Notes: generated by a model from the letters alone, not told the origin. Positions 1 through 9,446 are shown, numbered from the stretch's first letter. The stretch: 63,404 nt of DNA from Firmicutes bacterium HGW-Firmicutes-16 (GCA_002841545.1 PGZZ01000014.1:1-63404); one strand, 5' to 3'. Program-made: numbers and translations.

Positions 1-30
1 TTCGGAATACTTGCTGTTATTACTTGCCAT
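1..30 (-). CDS. IS3-type transposase OrfA, N-terminal fragment cut by window edge
   Basis: On the minus strand an ATG at 30 opens a frame reading MASNNSKYSE to the window edge. It is preceded by the purine-rich stretch AGGTAGGAAGAAA. This start resembles the first residues of OrfA helix-turn-helix proteins of IS3-family elements. Only ten codons are visible, so the family call is from memory of the N-terminus and is weak. Confidence 0.35.
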   Translation of the reverse strand, partial: MASNNSKYSE

Positions 31-790
31 GGTTTCTTCCTACCTTTCCTACCCATATGATGGTATCAGAAACCACTGTCAATTTTCCACCGCAGTCCAT
101 GTTACCGACCGGTTAATTTACTATACTTCGCATTATGATTAGCGAATTATCTGAGCAAATGCACGCAAAAAAGCAACCGAGAAGAAATCTCTAGATTGCC
201 TTTGGTTGGATAATTCCATAGCGCGAAACCACCGCATTACGCTATGGGAAAACTAGATTTTCTTTCCTAAAATATTGAAATAGTTATAACAAAACGGAGA
301 GTATATGTCAAGAACGATAGCCACCGCGAAGCGGTTTAGTGCAATGGTACAAATGAATTTCTCAAAATGTTTATTAAGCCGAGTACAAGAGTGTCTCATG
401 TTTTCCGTGAAGCACCAGACACGGATTTGAACGACCGTGAGCAGCTTGAATGTGTTCTACCGTGGAACGCACCGGACACTGCAAGAACGAAATCGCTGAG
501 AACTGACTTTTTGCCAGCCTCAGCGATTTCGCGTATATGGACTTTTGACGCTTACTTTAGAAATACTACTTGAGGAGATAGCAGCCTGTAAACCTTTTAT
601 ACCTATTTTTTGTCCCATTAATTAAAATAATACTTATATCTAGAACCACATGTGTTGCATTCTAAAAATTGGACTGCGTCAATAATGAATAATTTTGTGA
701 ATCGTTGCACATTGAATCTGTTTGAGTTTCGGTTTGGCTGAAAAATGACTTTGCAAATTATCCATGGCAAGGTGTAAACATATTTTTGCT
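31..790. other. intergenic region, no gene seen
   Basis: No reading frame here has codon use or a start site that convinces. The first 100 bases are probably the terminal region of the insertion sequence whose transposase begins at 30. A perfect 13-bp inverted repeat (488-500 and 519-531, 18-base loop) is present but lacks a following T-run on either strand, so I do not call it a terminator. The rest looks like A/T-rich non-coding DNA. Confidence 0.4.
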
Positions 791-818
791 CCCTCCGTTA
801 TGAGGTCATAACGGAGGG
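791..818. terminator. hairpin downstream of the PII-like gene
   Basis: A perfect inverted repeat with 13-bp arms (791-803 and 806-818) and a two-base loop lies 36 bases past the stop of the minus-strand PII-like gene. The minus-strand side is followed by A-rich rather than T-rich sequence. It is therefore either a weak or bidirectional terminator or an mRNA-end stabilising hairpin. Confidence 0.5.
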
Positions 819-853
819 TCTGTTTAAATTCAACGAGCGTCAAAAGCTATTTC

Positions 854-1522
854 TTATTCATACATTCCATAAACCTGTCTTACATTCTGAACAAAGATAA
901 TACCGTTTCCAGGTTTGTTTATATCCAGTGCATCCCGGACAGAAGCAACGACCTGTTCTGTTATTTCACATTTTATAACAATCAAAACGATCTCTTTTTC
1001 AGGCTCGATTTCCATATTAAAAAGCTTGTTTGTCTCATGGGTACCGGAGCCTCTGGCACAAATAATGGTTGCTCCCCTGGCACCCGCCCTTGTAGCCGCT
1101 TCAACAGCTGATTCCCCTTTACCCCTGTCAACAATTATATAAACAGACTGATACATTGCTATCTCCTCACATCCGACTTTTTTGAAATTACTACAACTGA
1201 GACATTTGGTGCCGCAAACAAAGTCGACATTCATAATGAATGCTATCCCATGATTTGATTTATATAACTTGAACTCTGCGTTTAGGCTCTCAAGAAACGT
1301 TAGGCCGATTGATTCCTCAGTTACAAGAAACACAATCTCTTTTCTTACATCATTTATCGCTAGTGCCTCTAGAAGGTGGTTTTTAATTGTACCGCGACCC
1401 AGCAACACCGTGCCACCGGGAAGTCCATGTTTTCTCGCGAAATGCAGAACTTTACTACCTATTCCTCTGTTTACGATGACATAGATGGATATAATGTTTT
1501 CCACATTAGAGTTCATTTTCAA
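854..1522 (-). CDS. Tandem PII-like nitrogen-regulator-type protein
   Basis: A 222-residue protein made of two similar halves, each resembling a PII (GlnB-like) fold. Repeated patterns are IYVIVNRGIGSKVL... near residue 12 and VYIIVDRGKGESAV... near 128, each followed by a G-x-x-G-x-T/A-x-I/L-x-x-x-RG segment. PII proteins sense metabolites and regulate transporters or enzymes. A Cys-rich linker (CGTKCLSC, about residues 103-110) sits between the halves and could bind a metal, which is inference. The gene overlaps the end of the DUF1538 membrane-protein gene by 17 bases, and PII-like proteins are known neighbours of DUF1538 transporters, so this is probably its cytosolic regulator. No T-loop uridylylation tyrosine can be assigned with certainty. 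Confidence 0.75.
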   Translation of the reverse strand: MKMNSNVENIISIYVIVNRGIGSKVLHFARKHGLPGGTVLLGRGTIKNHLLEALAINDVRKEIVFLVTEESIGLTFLESLNAEFKLYKSNHGIAFIMNVDFVCGTKCLSCSNFKKVGCEEIAMYQSVYIIVDRGKGESAVEAATRAGARGATIICARGSGTHETNKLFNMEIEPEKEIVLIVIKCEITEQVVASVRDALDINKPGNGIIFVQNVRQVYGMYE

Positions 1523-2996
1523 GTTCTCCTTTTCGGGACTTAGCTTTATAAATAAGACCCAGTATCTGCAATGTAATCAGCGGTGTAAGGGCAACCATAG
1601 AAATAATACCGAAGCCGTCCAGCAATACATCCGCCCCTTCAATGCAATCGGCTGCTCCCTGAGCAAAAGCAAGAATGAAAGTTGCTGTCATGGGACCGGA
1701 AGCCACACCGCCGGAGTCAAAGGCTATGCCGACAAAAAGCTTTGGAACGAAATAAGTTAATACAAGAGCAATTGCATATCCCGGAAGTAGATAATGCCAT
1801 AATTTAAGCTCGGGAATTAGAATTCGAATCATAGAAAGGGCTACTGAAACCCCAACACCAATCGATAAAGCTGCAAGTACGGTCTTGCGTTTTACATAAC
1901 CACTGGTCACATTCTCAATCTGGTTTGTCAGAACAAAAACCGCCGGTTCGGCCAATATCGTTAAGAGCCCCATAATAAATCCGATGGCAATCAGCAAAGC
2001 CTTGTTATCCAAAGCTGCAATTTTAAAACCGACTATGGCACCGACCTCCATAAATCCTGCGTTAACACCCGTCAACAGCAGGACAAGCCCAATAAACGTA
2101 TACAACAGGCCTATCAATATCCTTGCTTTTTCATGCTTTGGCAATTTAAAAGATGTCTTTTGAAATATCAAAAATAAAACTAAAATCGGCAGCAAAGCGA
2201 TAATAATCTCAAACGATATTTTAGGCAACTCATGAACAAAGGGATTAATAATACTATCAGAATTAAGCTTACTCGACTCAAGGCTTCCGGTTATTTTATT
2301 CGCCTTATTAATAATACTCATAGCCATAACTGAAATGATTGCGCCTGTGGAAGCGATCGCTACAAGCCCAAAGCTGTCCGTTTCTGATGCTTTGCTGTCT
2401 TTTTTTAACTGCGATACGCCCAACGCAAGAGCAAGGATAAAGGGCACAGTCAGTGCTCCTGTTGTGGCACCTGATGCATCAAATGATATCGGCATGAATT
2501 CTGGAGATGTAAATATCGCAAGTATAAGGATTACACCATACAATATTATCAATATTTTTTGCAATGCTATATTGTATATAATTCGAACAAGCCCCAAGGA
2601 CAAAAGAAGCGCCACACCAATAGAAACGATGACCACAATGCTTGATTTTGAAACATGTCCGCCAGAAACGACATCAACTTGGCCGGCAAGTATATGGAGG
2701 TCCGGCTCGGCAACGGATATAATAAACCCTAGTAAAATGCCGACTACCACAACGATCCATACTCGATTGGATTTTGCGATTGTTGAGCCCATATGCCGCC
2801 CGATTTTATCAATACTCAGTTCAACCCCCAGCAAAAAAATTGACAACCCAAAAATGATTAGAAGAGCTCCAATCAGAAACCTGATAAGTTGTTTGATTTC
2901 CAGTGGCGATACTGTGAAATTCAAGAACAGCACAAGCAGTATAATCGGAACTACTGAAAGCGCGGCTTCTTTTAATTTTTGAAAAATGACACTCAA
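1506..2996 (-). CDS. DUF1538 family multi-pass membrane protein (putative transporter)
   Basis: A 496-residue integral membrane protein with about 12 hydrophobic segments in two homologous halves. The Gly/Ala motif FDASGATTGALTVPF near residue 173 is mirrored by FDSGGVASGPMTATF near 426, and an EPD/EPA motif (AEPDLHIL near 116, AEPAVFVL near 351) occurs in each half. This internal duplication and the paired motifs are the mark of DUF1538 proteins. Substrate is unknown; transport is inferred from topology. The downstream PII-like gene overlaps its 3-prime end, suggesting the channel or carrier is gated by a metabolite-sensing PII protein. The start follows a purine-rich AGGAAGTGAG stretch. Confidence 0.85.
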   Translation of the reverse strand: MSVIFQKLKEAALSVVPIILLVLFLNFTVSPLEIKQLIRFLIGALLIIFGLSIFLLGVELSIDKIGRHMGSTIAKSNRVWIVVVVGILLGFIISVAEPDLHILAGQVDVVSGGHVSKSSIVVIVSIGVALLLSLGLVRIIYNIALQKILIILYGVILILAIFTSPEFMPISFDASGATTGALTVPFILALALGVSQLKKDSKASETDSFGLVAIASTGAIISVMAMSIINKANKITGSLESSKLNSDSIINPFVHELPKISFEIIIALLPILVLFLIFQKTSFKLPKHEKARILIGLLYTFIGLVLLLTGVNAGFMEVGAIVGFKIAALDNKALLIAIGFIMGLLTILAEPAVFVLTNQIENVTSGYVKRKTVLAALSIGVGVSVALSMIRILIPELKLWHYLLPGYAIALVLTYFVPKLFVGIAFDSGGVASGPMTATFILAFAQGAADCIEGADVLLDGFGIISMVALTPLITLQILGLIYKAKSRKGELENEL

Positions 2997-3338
2997 ATAA
3001 ATCTCACTTCCTTCCTAATTAAACAACTTACCATGAATGACAGTTTATTTTATTATATCATAAAATTGATTCTAATACCATTTATATGGAATAACAGAAA
3101 CGTCTTGCATCATGAGATTATATATTTATAATTAAATCAATAGTTTTGTTATTCATGCATAAACTTTAATAAAATTATGAAAATAAAAAAGAGGCCACCT
3201 GATTTGTAGATAAAACGGGGTAGGTTAGAAGTTCAAATCCCCCAATATTCCGAAACACTAAAATGACATTTATAAAATTGCAGCAAATTTTAACGAGATG
3301 AGTTCTAACATTGTTGGCTAAAATGTGGATGTTTTGCC
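2997..3338. other. intergenic region, no gene seen
   Basis: About 340 A/T-rich bases between the DUF1538 start and the GGDEF remnant. It should contain the promoter of the DUF1538-PII operon, but no single -10/-35 pair stands out. A segment near 3215-3255 superficially recalls a tRNA T-loop but does not fold, so I do not call it. Confidence 0.4.
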
Positions 3339-3449
3339 TTAAAACAAGCTAAAAAAGTCGCCGGCTTCGTGTCCGAATCTATCATTGACACTCTTGAAGT
3401 CATCAATATCAAGTAAAAACATGATTCCTGCGCCCTTACCGGCTTCTTC
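3339..3449 (-). pseudogene. GGDEF (diguanylate cyclase) domain fragment beside IS element
   Basis: On the minus strand the frame ending at 3339 reads GKGAGIMFLLDIDDFKSVND and then RFGHEAGDFF before a stop. This is the first conserved block of GGDEF domains (D-x-D-x-F-K-x-x-N-D-x-x-G-H-x-x-G-D). Only about 37 residues survive: the GGDEF signature itself is missing downstream, and the IS3 element begins at 3450 on the upstream side. No matching piece is seen beyond the far IS end, so this is decayed debris, not a simple IS interruption. Confidence 0.75.
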
Positions 3450-3486
3450 TGAACTTGTCAAGCGAAAGTAGACACGTAAAAAGGCA

Positions 3487-4412
3487 TCAAAAGCCCTGTT
3501 CGGTTTTGTACTGGACGGGGCTTTTGTAATCCAGCGCATACGCCGGCCTATCATAGTTAAAATAATGGACATAGCGATTAAGAACAACTTGGATGTCGTC
3601 GGCGATCATTAGTCCAAAGTCGAGAATCAGTTCCTCCTTCATCCATCCGTTCAAAGATTCCATAACGGGATTATCTGTAGGAGTTGCTGCTCGTGACATG
3701 GAACGAAGTATGTTATAATCTTTATGAGCTTGTCCAAATGCTCTTGAGGAGTAGACGGCCCCCTGGTCGGTGTGCAAAACTACCGGGGCTGTCTGCTCTT
3801 TGTTTTTGCCCACTTTCCGTTTCAGGACGTCAAGGCACTTGTAGTATGGTTTGCTATCTCCGCGCCTCGAAGAAAGACTGTGGGCGATGATTTCGTTGTT
3901 GTATGTATCCAAAAAAAGAGTCCATTCGAACAGCTTGCCCTTTTGAGAAATGCAGGTCATATCCGAAACCACAAGTTCAAGGGGTTTAGTGGCGTTTCAG
4001 TGCCCTTGCACAAGATTTTCGTATTTTAGGCTCTCGTCACCCGGCTTCTGATATCTCCGTTTTCGTGCGCTGGAACGAATTCCAGTAGCCTTGCAGCATT
4101 TATGGGCAAGATTATCCGAAAATGCAAAGTTGGAAGTCTTACGAACATTTCGCGCCAAAGCATGATACCCCATGACCTTATGCTTTTCATGCTCCTTTTG
4201 GAGCTTTTCTGTTAGAGTTATACGGTTTTGCTCATAGCAGGTAAGCGCTCCCTTGCGGCTTAGCCATTTGTAGTAGCCGGAACGATTGACGTCCATGATG
4301 ACACAAAGAAATTTGATGCTGTATTTTACTTTGAGTATTTCGATGATTTCGTAGTCAACCCGCTGCCAGTAATGTATTCCTTGTTTACACCAACTCCTTC
4401 TACCCAGAATCC
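3487..4412 (-). pseudogene. IS3 transposase OrfB (DDE integrase core) broken by an in-frame TGA
   Basis: Entered by -1 frameshift at the A7 run, the frame runs through KKRILGRRSW, the conserved MDVNRSGYYKWLSRKG and an HTH_21-like block to ENLVQGH. A TGA at about 3997-3999 follows, then the same frame continues with NATKPLELVVSDMT and the rve integrase core (DMT, HTDQGAVY, NPVMESLNGWMKEE as the D, D and E positions). Only the single stop separates the halves, so this is a nonsense mutation and not a frameshift. Confidence 0.8.
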
Positions 4413-4706
4413 TTTTTTTAAGCGCTCGATCTCCACTTCCTGCTTGGCTATGGTGAGACGCAACCGCTCTATTTCGCTAAGGCTTTTGCTCGTGTGTAAC
4501 GCTGCATAAGAGTTGCCGTTCTTGGGTGCTAACGATTCCTCTCCGTCCTCTAGGTAACGTTTGACCCATTCTGATACCAGTGAGCTTCTAATGCCTGTAT
4601 CCTTTCCGATATCATTGATGGAGATATGTTCATCCAAATGCTTTTTTACGATTGCCAACTTTTCCTCTTTGCTCCACTTCCGGTGGGGTACTCCCTTTTT
4701 TCCCAT
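4326..4706 (-). CDS. IS3 transposase OrfA (helix-turn-helix)
   Basis: A 126-residue protein with an HTH_28/Tnp-type DNA-binding region (KWSKEEKLAIVKKHLDEHIS near residue 11, ending in a recognition helix near SSLVSEWVKRY). A coiled-coil-like stretch rich in Leu/Glu follows (EIERLRLTIAKQEVEIERLK). It binds the IS ends and controls transposition. The zero-frame tail after the A7 slippery run is non-conserved, as expected when OrfAB is made by frameshifting. The gene appears intact. Confidence 0.85.
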   Translation of the reverse strand: MGKKGVPHRKWSKEEKLAIVKKHLDEHISINDIGKDTGIRSSLVSEWVKRYLEDGEESLAPKNGNSYAALHTSKSLSEIERLRLTIAKQEVEIERLKKGFWVEGVGVNKEYITGSGLTTKSSKYSK

Positions 4707-4828
4707 ATGCTCATCTCCTTTTTCTTCATTATACCAGAAAAGTAGACACCATCTTTTTCGATAGTGTCTACTTTCATTTTACCAGTTCACGCTTTCTTGG
4801 TGCCCGGCACTTTTTTATACCTAAAGTA

Positions 4829-5236
4829 TTACAAATGATAATCTCCTGAGGCCTCTGGCTGATACAATATTTCTTTAATAAAAATTTGTGTAACGCCCGA
4901 CGGAACTTCCCATACGACAGTATCTCCTACTTTATACCCGAGAATGGCGGTGCCTATGGGTGAAAGAATAGACATTTTGTTGCTCGCCAAATCTGCCTCT
5001 TCTGGATATACTAAAGTTAGCTCAATATCTTCGTGGTCAAGGTGTAACAAAGCACGCGTGTTCATAGTAATTATATCTTGAGGTAATTGTCCCGAACTTA
5101 CAACAATTGCATTATTGATTTCATCAGAAAGCTTTTTCATTGGCTTGTCTAGCATGTTACCGCTTTTTATTTCAGCGTCTATGAGTTTGCTTAATCTCTC
5201 TTTATCAAGTTCTGTTATGTAGATTTCTTTTCCCAT
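4829..5236 (-). CDS. GreA/GreB-family factor, nucleoside diphosphate kinase regulator (Rnk)-like
   Basis: A 135-residue protein with a short N-terminal helical region and a C-terminal GreA/GreB FKBP-like domain, recognised by VYPEEADLASNKMSILSPIG followed by TAILGYKVGDTVVWEVPSG. The long coiled coil with acidic tip found in true GreA is missing, which fits the Rnk-type branch that binds RNA polymerase without transcript-cleavage activity. It stands alone, between an IS element and intergenic DNA, so context adds nothing. Start is the ATG at 5236 after a GGGGGAAATG stretch. Confidence 0.8.
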   Translation of the reverse strand: MGKEIYITELDKERLSKLIDAEIKSGNMLDKPMKKLSDEINNAIVVSSGQLPQDIITMNTRALLHLDHEDIELTLVYPEEADLASNKMSILSPIGTAILGYKVGDTVVWEVPSGVTQIFIKEILYQPEASGDYHL

Positions 5237-5679
5237 GACATTTCCCCCTTTGTTTGTTTAAAACTAATTTCAAATACATCACAAATTCCACATAAAGATA
5301 AAAGGCTTTTATTTTTCACGAATATATCCGCAAAAAACAAAAGCCCTTCATTAGTAAGACATATGACGGTTCTTTAACATATATTCTACATGATTTTACA
5401 GTTGAAGTCAAGCCAGATGTTTTTTAGTTATATACTGCCCCTGTGTAGGCATTGGGGAAATATTCGTTTTTTAGTTTGTTTTCCGCTTCACAAGCATTAT
5501 TTCAAGTAAAAATGTTATTATTCTAATATTCATCCCACATACACTCCGCAATTCGTTGTTGAATTTTTCTGTTTTAGTGGTATAATATAAGTAATTAAAT
5601 AGCCGTACATGGAATTAGAATTGATGCGAGGGAATTAGAATGGCTTACGTATAATACTACAACTATACCCAATACAACT
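5237..5679. other. intergenic region upstream of IS1595-type transposase
   Basis: No gene is visible. It must hold the promoter of the GreA/Rnk-like gene on the minus strand and the left end of the IS1595-type element on the plus strand. I could not match clear terminal inverted repeats for that element by eye. Confidence 0.4.
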
Positions 5680-7278
5680 ATGGAAGCAGTTAAGCAGTAT
5701 CTCTCTACCTGTTCTTATGAAGAGATATTGGAGCTGCTTTTTTCATATTTTGAGCTAAATGACATTGGTGGCTCAAATAAGAAAAAGGCATCTTCTATGG
5801 TTGCATTGCAGGAAAAAATGCTTGAAAAGAAATCATTTACTGCATGCCCTCATTGTGGGTCTGTACACTTTGTAAAAAACGGAATACAGCAAAGCACGGG
5901 GCTTACTTGTTTTAAATGCAAAGACTGTGATAGAAAGTTCAACGTCTTTACAGATACGATATTGGAAAACTCTCGTTGGTCCTGGGAACTTTGGGCCAAA
6001 GTCTTGGAAATGTCTATTAATAAGATGAGCATAGACGATATGCTCAATGTTTTAAAGAAAGACTATGGCTGCGATAGCTTGTGCTATAAAACTGTGTGGC
6101 AGTGGCGCATGAAGCTTATACACGCACTGGCTATGATGCCTCAGCCCAAACTTACAGGCGTAATTCAGATAGATGAAACCTATATTCGTGAATCTCAAAA
6201 AGGCAGCAGATGTTTAACAAACTATCTTCCGGAAAGGTTTGCGGCCAGACTGCCCCGGTATGGATATAAGCCCTCTGCATATGGAATTATGTGACCGGAA
6301 TTCTGTACAGTAGTTACAGCCATTGATGAGCAAGGTTACAGTGTGAGTAAAGTTGTGGCCATGGGTAAGCTGACAGATGAAGTGTTCTTTGATACTTTTG
6401 ACAGGCATATAGAAAATCCCACATATATTTGTACCGACGCTTACCCTGCGTATTCGCATTATTGTGAAGCCCGAGGCTACGCGCATTACATCAAGCCTTC
6501 CAACTACGACAAAATACTTGACAATAACCGCTATGTAAAAGCTATGCCATTTTCAGGTCCTATTACAGAAGATGAAGCAAAACAGAACCATAGAATTAAA
6601 AAAACTCTGTATAAACAGGGAGAGCTAGACAAAATAGAAAATAACCACTGCTCTTATGAAGAATTTAATGCTATAAAGAAAGGTTATCATCTTTCTTTGG
6701 GCAGAGTAAATGAACTTCATGCAGATATTAAACATTTCATATGCGTAGACAAAGCAAATGTATCTAGCAAATACTTACAAGATTACATTGGCTTCTTTAC
6801 CTATATTCGGAATTGGTCTGTTAAGCATGGCAACTATCCCAGTTCTCGTACTGATGCCGTTGAAATCTTCTTTGAAATTCTTGCACAGCATTGCAATTAC
6901 ACAAAAAAGGAAATAAGGCATACAGTTCTTGTTTTGCCCAAACCTACAAACAAGTTTCTTTCTTTGCTGAAAACAAATACTGGAAAAGTGCGTAAAGCAA
7001 CAAACAATCAGTATTTTAAATTTAGTACAGATGATGGAATTTACACCTTTGACCGGAGAGCGTTTTTAACGGCGCAGCCTCGTAAAAACTTGCATGAAAT
7101 CTGCCGCACCCACAACATACGAGGGTACAGCAGATGGCCTGTACGCAGCCTTGTAGTGACAATTCTGCATTTTTCAGATATAGATGCTATCATTGCAGCC
7201 CTAATTTCAAAGAAAAGGGATTCGCTAGTTGACGAAGAAGATAAGAAGGCGTTATCAGCCGCAAAACATAAGCACTAG
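5680..7278 (+). pseudogene. IS1595-family (ISXO2-type) transposase interrupted by an in-frame TGA
   Basis: The first part (5680-6294) has the N-terminal zinc ribbon of ISXO2 transposases (CPHC about residue 56, CFKC-KDC about 76) and the start of the DDE core (QIDETYIRES). The second part (from 6295, first ATG 6343) continues in the same frame with VVTAIDEQGYSVSKV, ICTDAYPAY and the ELHADIKHF segment typical of the ISXO2 core. The only interruption is a TGA at 6292-6294 directly after YGIM, where a Gly codon would be expected. Frames are continuous otherwise, so it is one gene killed by a nonsense mutation. Confidence 0.8.
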
Positions 7279-7401
7279 ACTCACACCCTCAGACAGAATT
7301 TATATTATTTATAATATAAGGGTTTGCACCAGTTTTGGTAGCTATTAGCACCTCTAAATCAAACGTTTAAACAAATACTATGTTTGATTTGGGGGATAGC
7401 A

Positions 7402-8871
7402 ATGAAAAGACAAATAAGAAAAATTGCCTTAGCTAATCTATTCGTACTAGCATTATGTGCCTTTGAACTATCTTTTGGATGTTTGGCAATAGAATACAAT
7501 TCAATCGAATCACTTGAAGTAATTAAAAATAATATTATTTATTTCCCTGATAATGGCTTGAAATTAGGGGTAAGGGGAGCTATAAATAAACCTCAGGGAG
7601 ATATTTACCTTGAAGATGTTCAAAATATTAAATCCTTAGAAATTAACCACAAAAGGATTTCAAACCTGGAAGGTATACAATATTTGACCGGGCTTAGAGA
7701 ATTAAATCTGAGTTATAATAAAATTCAAGACTTAAGCCCACTTAAATCACTTACGAAGCTGGAAAGCCTTAATCTGGGTTATAACCAAATTGTTGATATC
7801 ACCCCTCTGGCGCTTCTGAATGATTTGCACGAATTAATACTAGATAGTAATAAAACAGCTGATATTAGTCCGATAAAAGGATTAACAAATTTAAAGAAAC
7901 TAAGCTTGTATAACAATAAAGTGAGCAATATTCAGCCTTTAAGCACATTAATAAACTTAACCGACCTAAACCTCTATATCAATAATTTAGAAAATATAAA
8001 ACCCTTGAAAAACCTCGTAAAACTTTCAATATTGTCTATAGGAAATAATAATATAAGCGATATTTCTCCGCTAAGTAATTTAAAAAACTTAACAGTATTA
8101 GAAGCAGGAGAAAATAAAATCAGTAACCTAAAAGGATTAGGGAATTTATCTAACCTTAAAGAGTTATATCTTCATGGTAATAAGATTGAAGACCCGAGTG
8201 AACTTAAAGCGCTGAATAATTTGCATTATTTGGGCTTATCTGATAACGAAGTTAAATATGTTCTCTCACTTGCTAATTTAGTAAACCTATCCTATTTGGA
8301 TATGGACAGAAACCAAATAATTAGTATTGAAGGGTTAAAAACATTAGCTAAGTTACGAGGCTTAAGATTGGGAGACAACAAAATAGAAAATGTAGGCGAG
8401 CTCGGTTCATTAGTAATGCTCGAAAATCTTGCACTAAACAACAACCAAATTACTGATGTTAAAGGTTTGAGTAGTTTGATAAATTTAAGGTCACTAGACA
8501 TATCTAATAACAAAATATACAACATTGACTCTTTAAGAAACATGCCCAATTTACCTTTAACATCGATAATGCTGGGAGGAAATCCTTTACCAGACTATGT
8601 TTTTGACGATGTGCTGAAAGAACAACTAATAATGACTCTGTTTAATCCGTATATTAATGAAGCAATAAAAGCCTACTATAATGGACCTAGGCAATACTGG
8701 AATGAGGATATATTAGATATTAGTAAAAGTGGTGCTGAATATAGAATTAAGATAAGGTTAGAAACTTTTGTAGGTTCTCATAACCCTCCATACGGATTGG
8801 ATACAATGACTGTAATCGGAGATTGGAATGGAATTAGAGTCGAAGACTTTAAACATGAGGAGCTTAATTGA
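7402..8871 (+). CDS. Secreted leucine-rich-repeat (internalin-like) protein
   Basis: Starting at the ATG at 7402 (after GGGGGATAGCA), the protein has a signal peptide (KRQIRKIALANLFVLALCAF) and then about 14 leucine-rich repeats of 21-22 residues with the internalin-type pattern L-x-x-L-x-L-x-x-N-x-I-x-D-I-x-P-L. Repeats run from about residue 70 to 390. A C-terminal region of about 95 residues of unknown type follows. No LPXTG sorting signal, SLH or transmembrane anchor is visible, so it is probably secreted or non-covalently attached and may bind other proteins. A TTG start 18 bases upstream is possible but lacks a good ribosome binding site. Confidence 0.85.
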   Translation: MKRQIRKIALANLFVLALCAFELSFGCLAIEYNSIESLEVIKNNIIYFPDNGLKLGVRGAINKPQGDIYLEDVQNIKSLEINHKRISNLEGIQYLTGLRELNLSYNKIQDLSPLKSLTKLESLNLGYNQIVDITPLALLNDLHELILDSNKTADISPIKGLTNLKKLSLYNNKVSNIQPLSTLINLTDLNLYINNLENIKPLKNLVKLSILSIGNNNISDISPLSNLKNLTVLEAGENKISNLKGLGNLSNLKELYLHGNKIEDPSELKALNNLHYLGLSDNEVKYVLSLANLVNLSYLDMDRNQIISIEGLKTLAKLRGLRLGDNKIENVGELGSLVMLENLALNNNQITDVKGLSSLINLRSLDISNNKIYNIDSLRNMPNLPLTSIMLGGNPLPDYVFDDVLKEQLIMTLFNPYINEAIKAYYNGPRQYWNEDILDISKSGAEYRIKIRLETFVGSHNPPYGLDTMTVIGDWNGIRVEDFKHEELN

Positions 8872-9383
8872 TATGCTAGATACGCACAAAACGCCTGAAT
8901 TGCTGTTGGTTTGCTATTATGGATTTAACCTTGAACTAATATTGAGAAAAGTATATTTTTAACCGCAATATTGTAATAATTCGGTCAACACTCGCTAAAA
9001 CACTACCAAATTGACTAAGAAAAAAGCACTAACTACCCTTAATAATTAGGGAAGTCAGTGCTTTTCGCTGTTATACTGCAAAATTAAGCCGAGAATATTC
9101 TATTCCTCGTAAAGGACAGTATATAATTTTTTAGCGTAAGCGTCAAATCAAACGACACATAGACTGCGAAACGGCGTTATGAGAAAATACACCCATAGTA
9201 AGCTAGAGTTTCTTAGACTTTTTAGGATAACTAACTAATTACCAATTCAGACAAGTCACTGTGGTTTGAGTCACCTCCGAACAGTCAAGCTGTAATTATA
9301 TAGAAACAAATCCACAGTGCTTGTGCTGATTATATCGCAGGTAGCTACTCCTGCCACATAACATTTTGAAGAAAGGAGAAATA
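8872..9383. other. intergenic region with one terminator
   Basis: Half a kilobase without a convincing gene. It contains the terminator of the leucine-rich-repeat gene at 9024-9066 and, further on, non-coding A/T-rich sequence that should hold the promoter for the DUF3006 unit. Confidence 0.4.
9024..9066 (+). terminator. Rho-independent terminator after the LRR gene
   Basis: The arms AAGCACT and AGTGCTT enclose an inner stem of ACCCT/AGGG type, followed by a short T-run ending near 9066. It lies about 150 bases past the stop of the leucine-rich-repeat gene. AT-rich flanks on both sides would let it work in either direction. Confidence 0.6.
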
Positions 9384-9418
9384 ATGAAAACCACCCCTTT
9401 CGAGATGGTTTTCATTAT
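9381..9418 (+). promoter_or_regulatory. 13-bp inverted repeat overlapping a leader ORF before DUF3006
   Basis: ATAATGAAAACCA (9381-9393) and its exact complement (9406-9418) can form a 13-bp stem with a 12-base loop. The stem sequesters the start codon of the small upstream ORF and sits 12 bases before the DUF3006 start. It could act as an mRNA switch or an operator; neither can be told from sequence. Confidence 0.45.
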
Positions 9419-9446
9419 ACGTGATATAAATGAAGATAATAATTGA
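9384..9446 (+). CDS. 20-residue leader ORF overlapping DUF3006 start
   Basis: ATG at 9384 follows a strong AAAGGAG ribosome binding site and encodes a 20-residue peptide beginning MKTTPFEMVF and ending at TGA 9444-9446, inside the next gene. The DUF3006 start at 9430 has no ribosome binding site of its own, so its translation is probably coupled to this leader. No known peptide family is recognised. Confidence 0.45.
   Translation: MKTTPFEMVFIIRDINEDNN

Larger units (their letters stand above)
3450..4789 (-). mobile_element. IS3-family insertion sequence (IS150-like layout), 1.34 kb
   Basis: The element carries orfA and orfB of an IS3 transposase and is bounded by 26-bp imperfect inverted repeats at 3450-3475 and 4764-4789. 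The repeats begin TGAACT, share the inner block GAAAGTAGACAC and match at 22 of 26 positions. A run of seven A on the coding strand (4413-4419) near the end of orfA is a typical -1 slippery site joining orfA to orfB. No target-site duplication is evident at the flanks, which suggests the surroundings were rearranged after insertion. OrfB carries a nonsense codon, so the copy is probably immobile on its own. Confidence 0.85.

Noticed and set aside
367-573. 68-codon plus-strand frame near the left edge
   Set aside because: No ribosome binding site, composition unlike real genes, and it includes an inverted repeat; no recognisable family.
3215-3255. tRNA-like 3-prime half (GTTCAAATC followed by CCCCC)
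   Set aside because: The T-stem does not pair and no acceptor, D-arm or anticodon arm can be built.
3339-3587. Single 82-codon ORF joining transposase shadow and GGDEF sequence
   Set aside because: Its first half is out of frame with the transposase and only the last part has homology; it is a chance fusion across the IS end.
5680-7278. UGA recoded as an amino acid in this organism
   Set aside because: Genes such as the leucine-rich-repeat protein and HamA end properly at TGA, and only the two transposases have internal ones.
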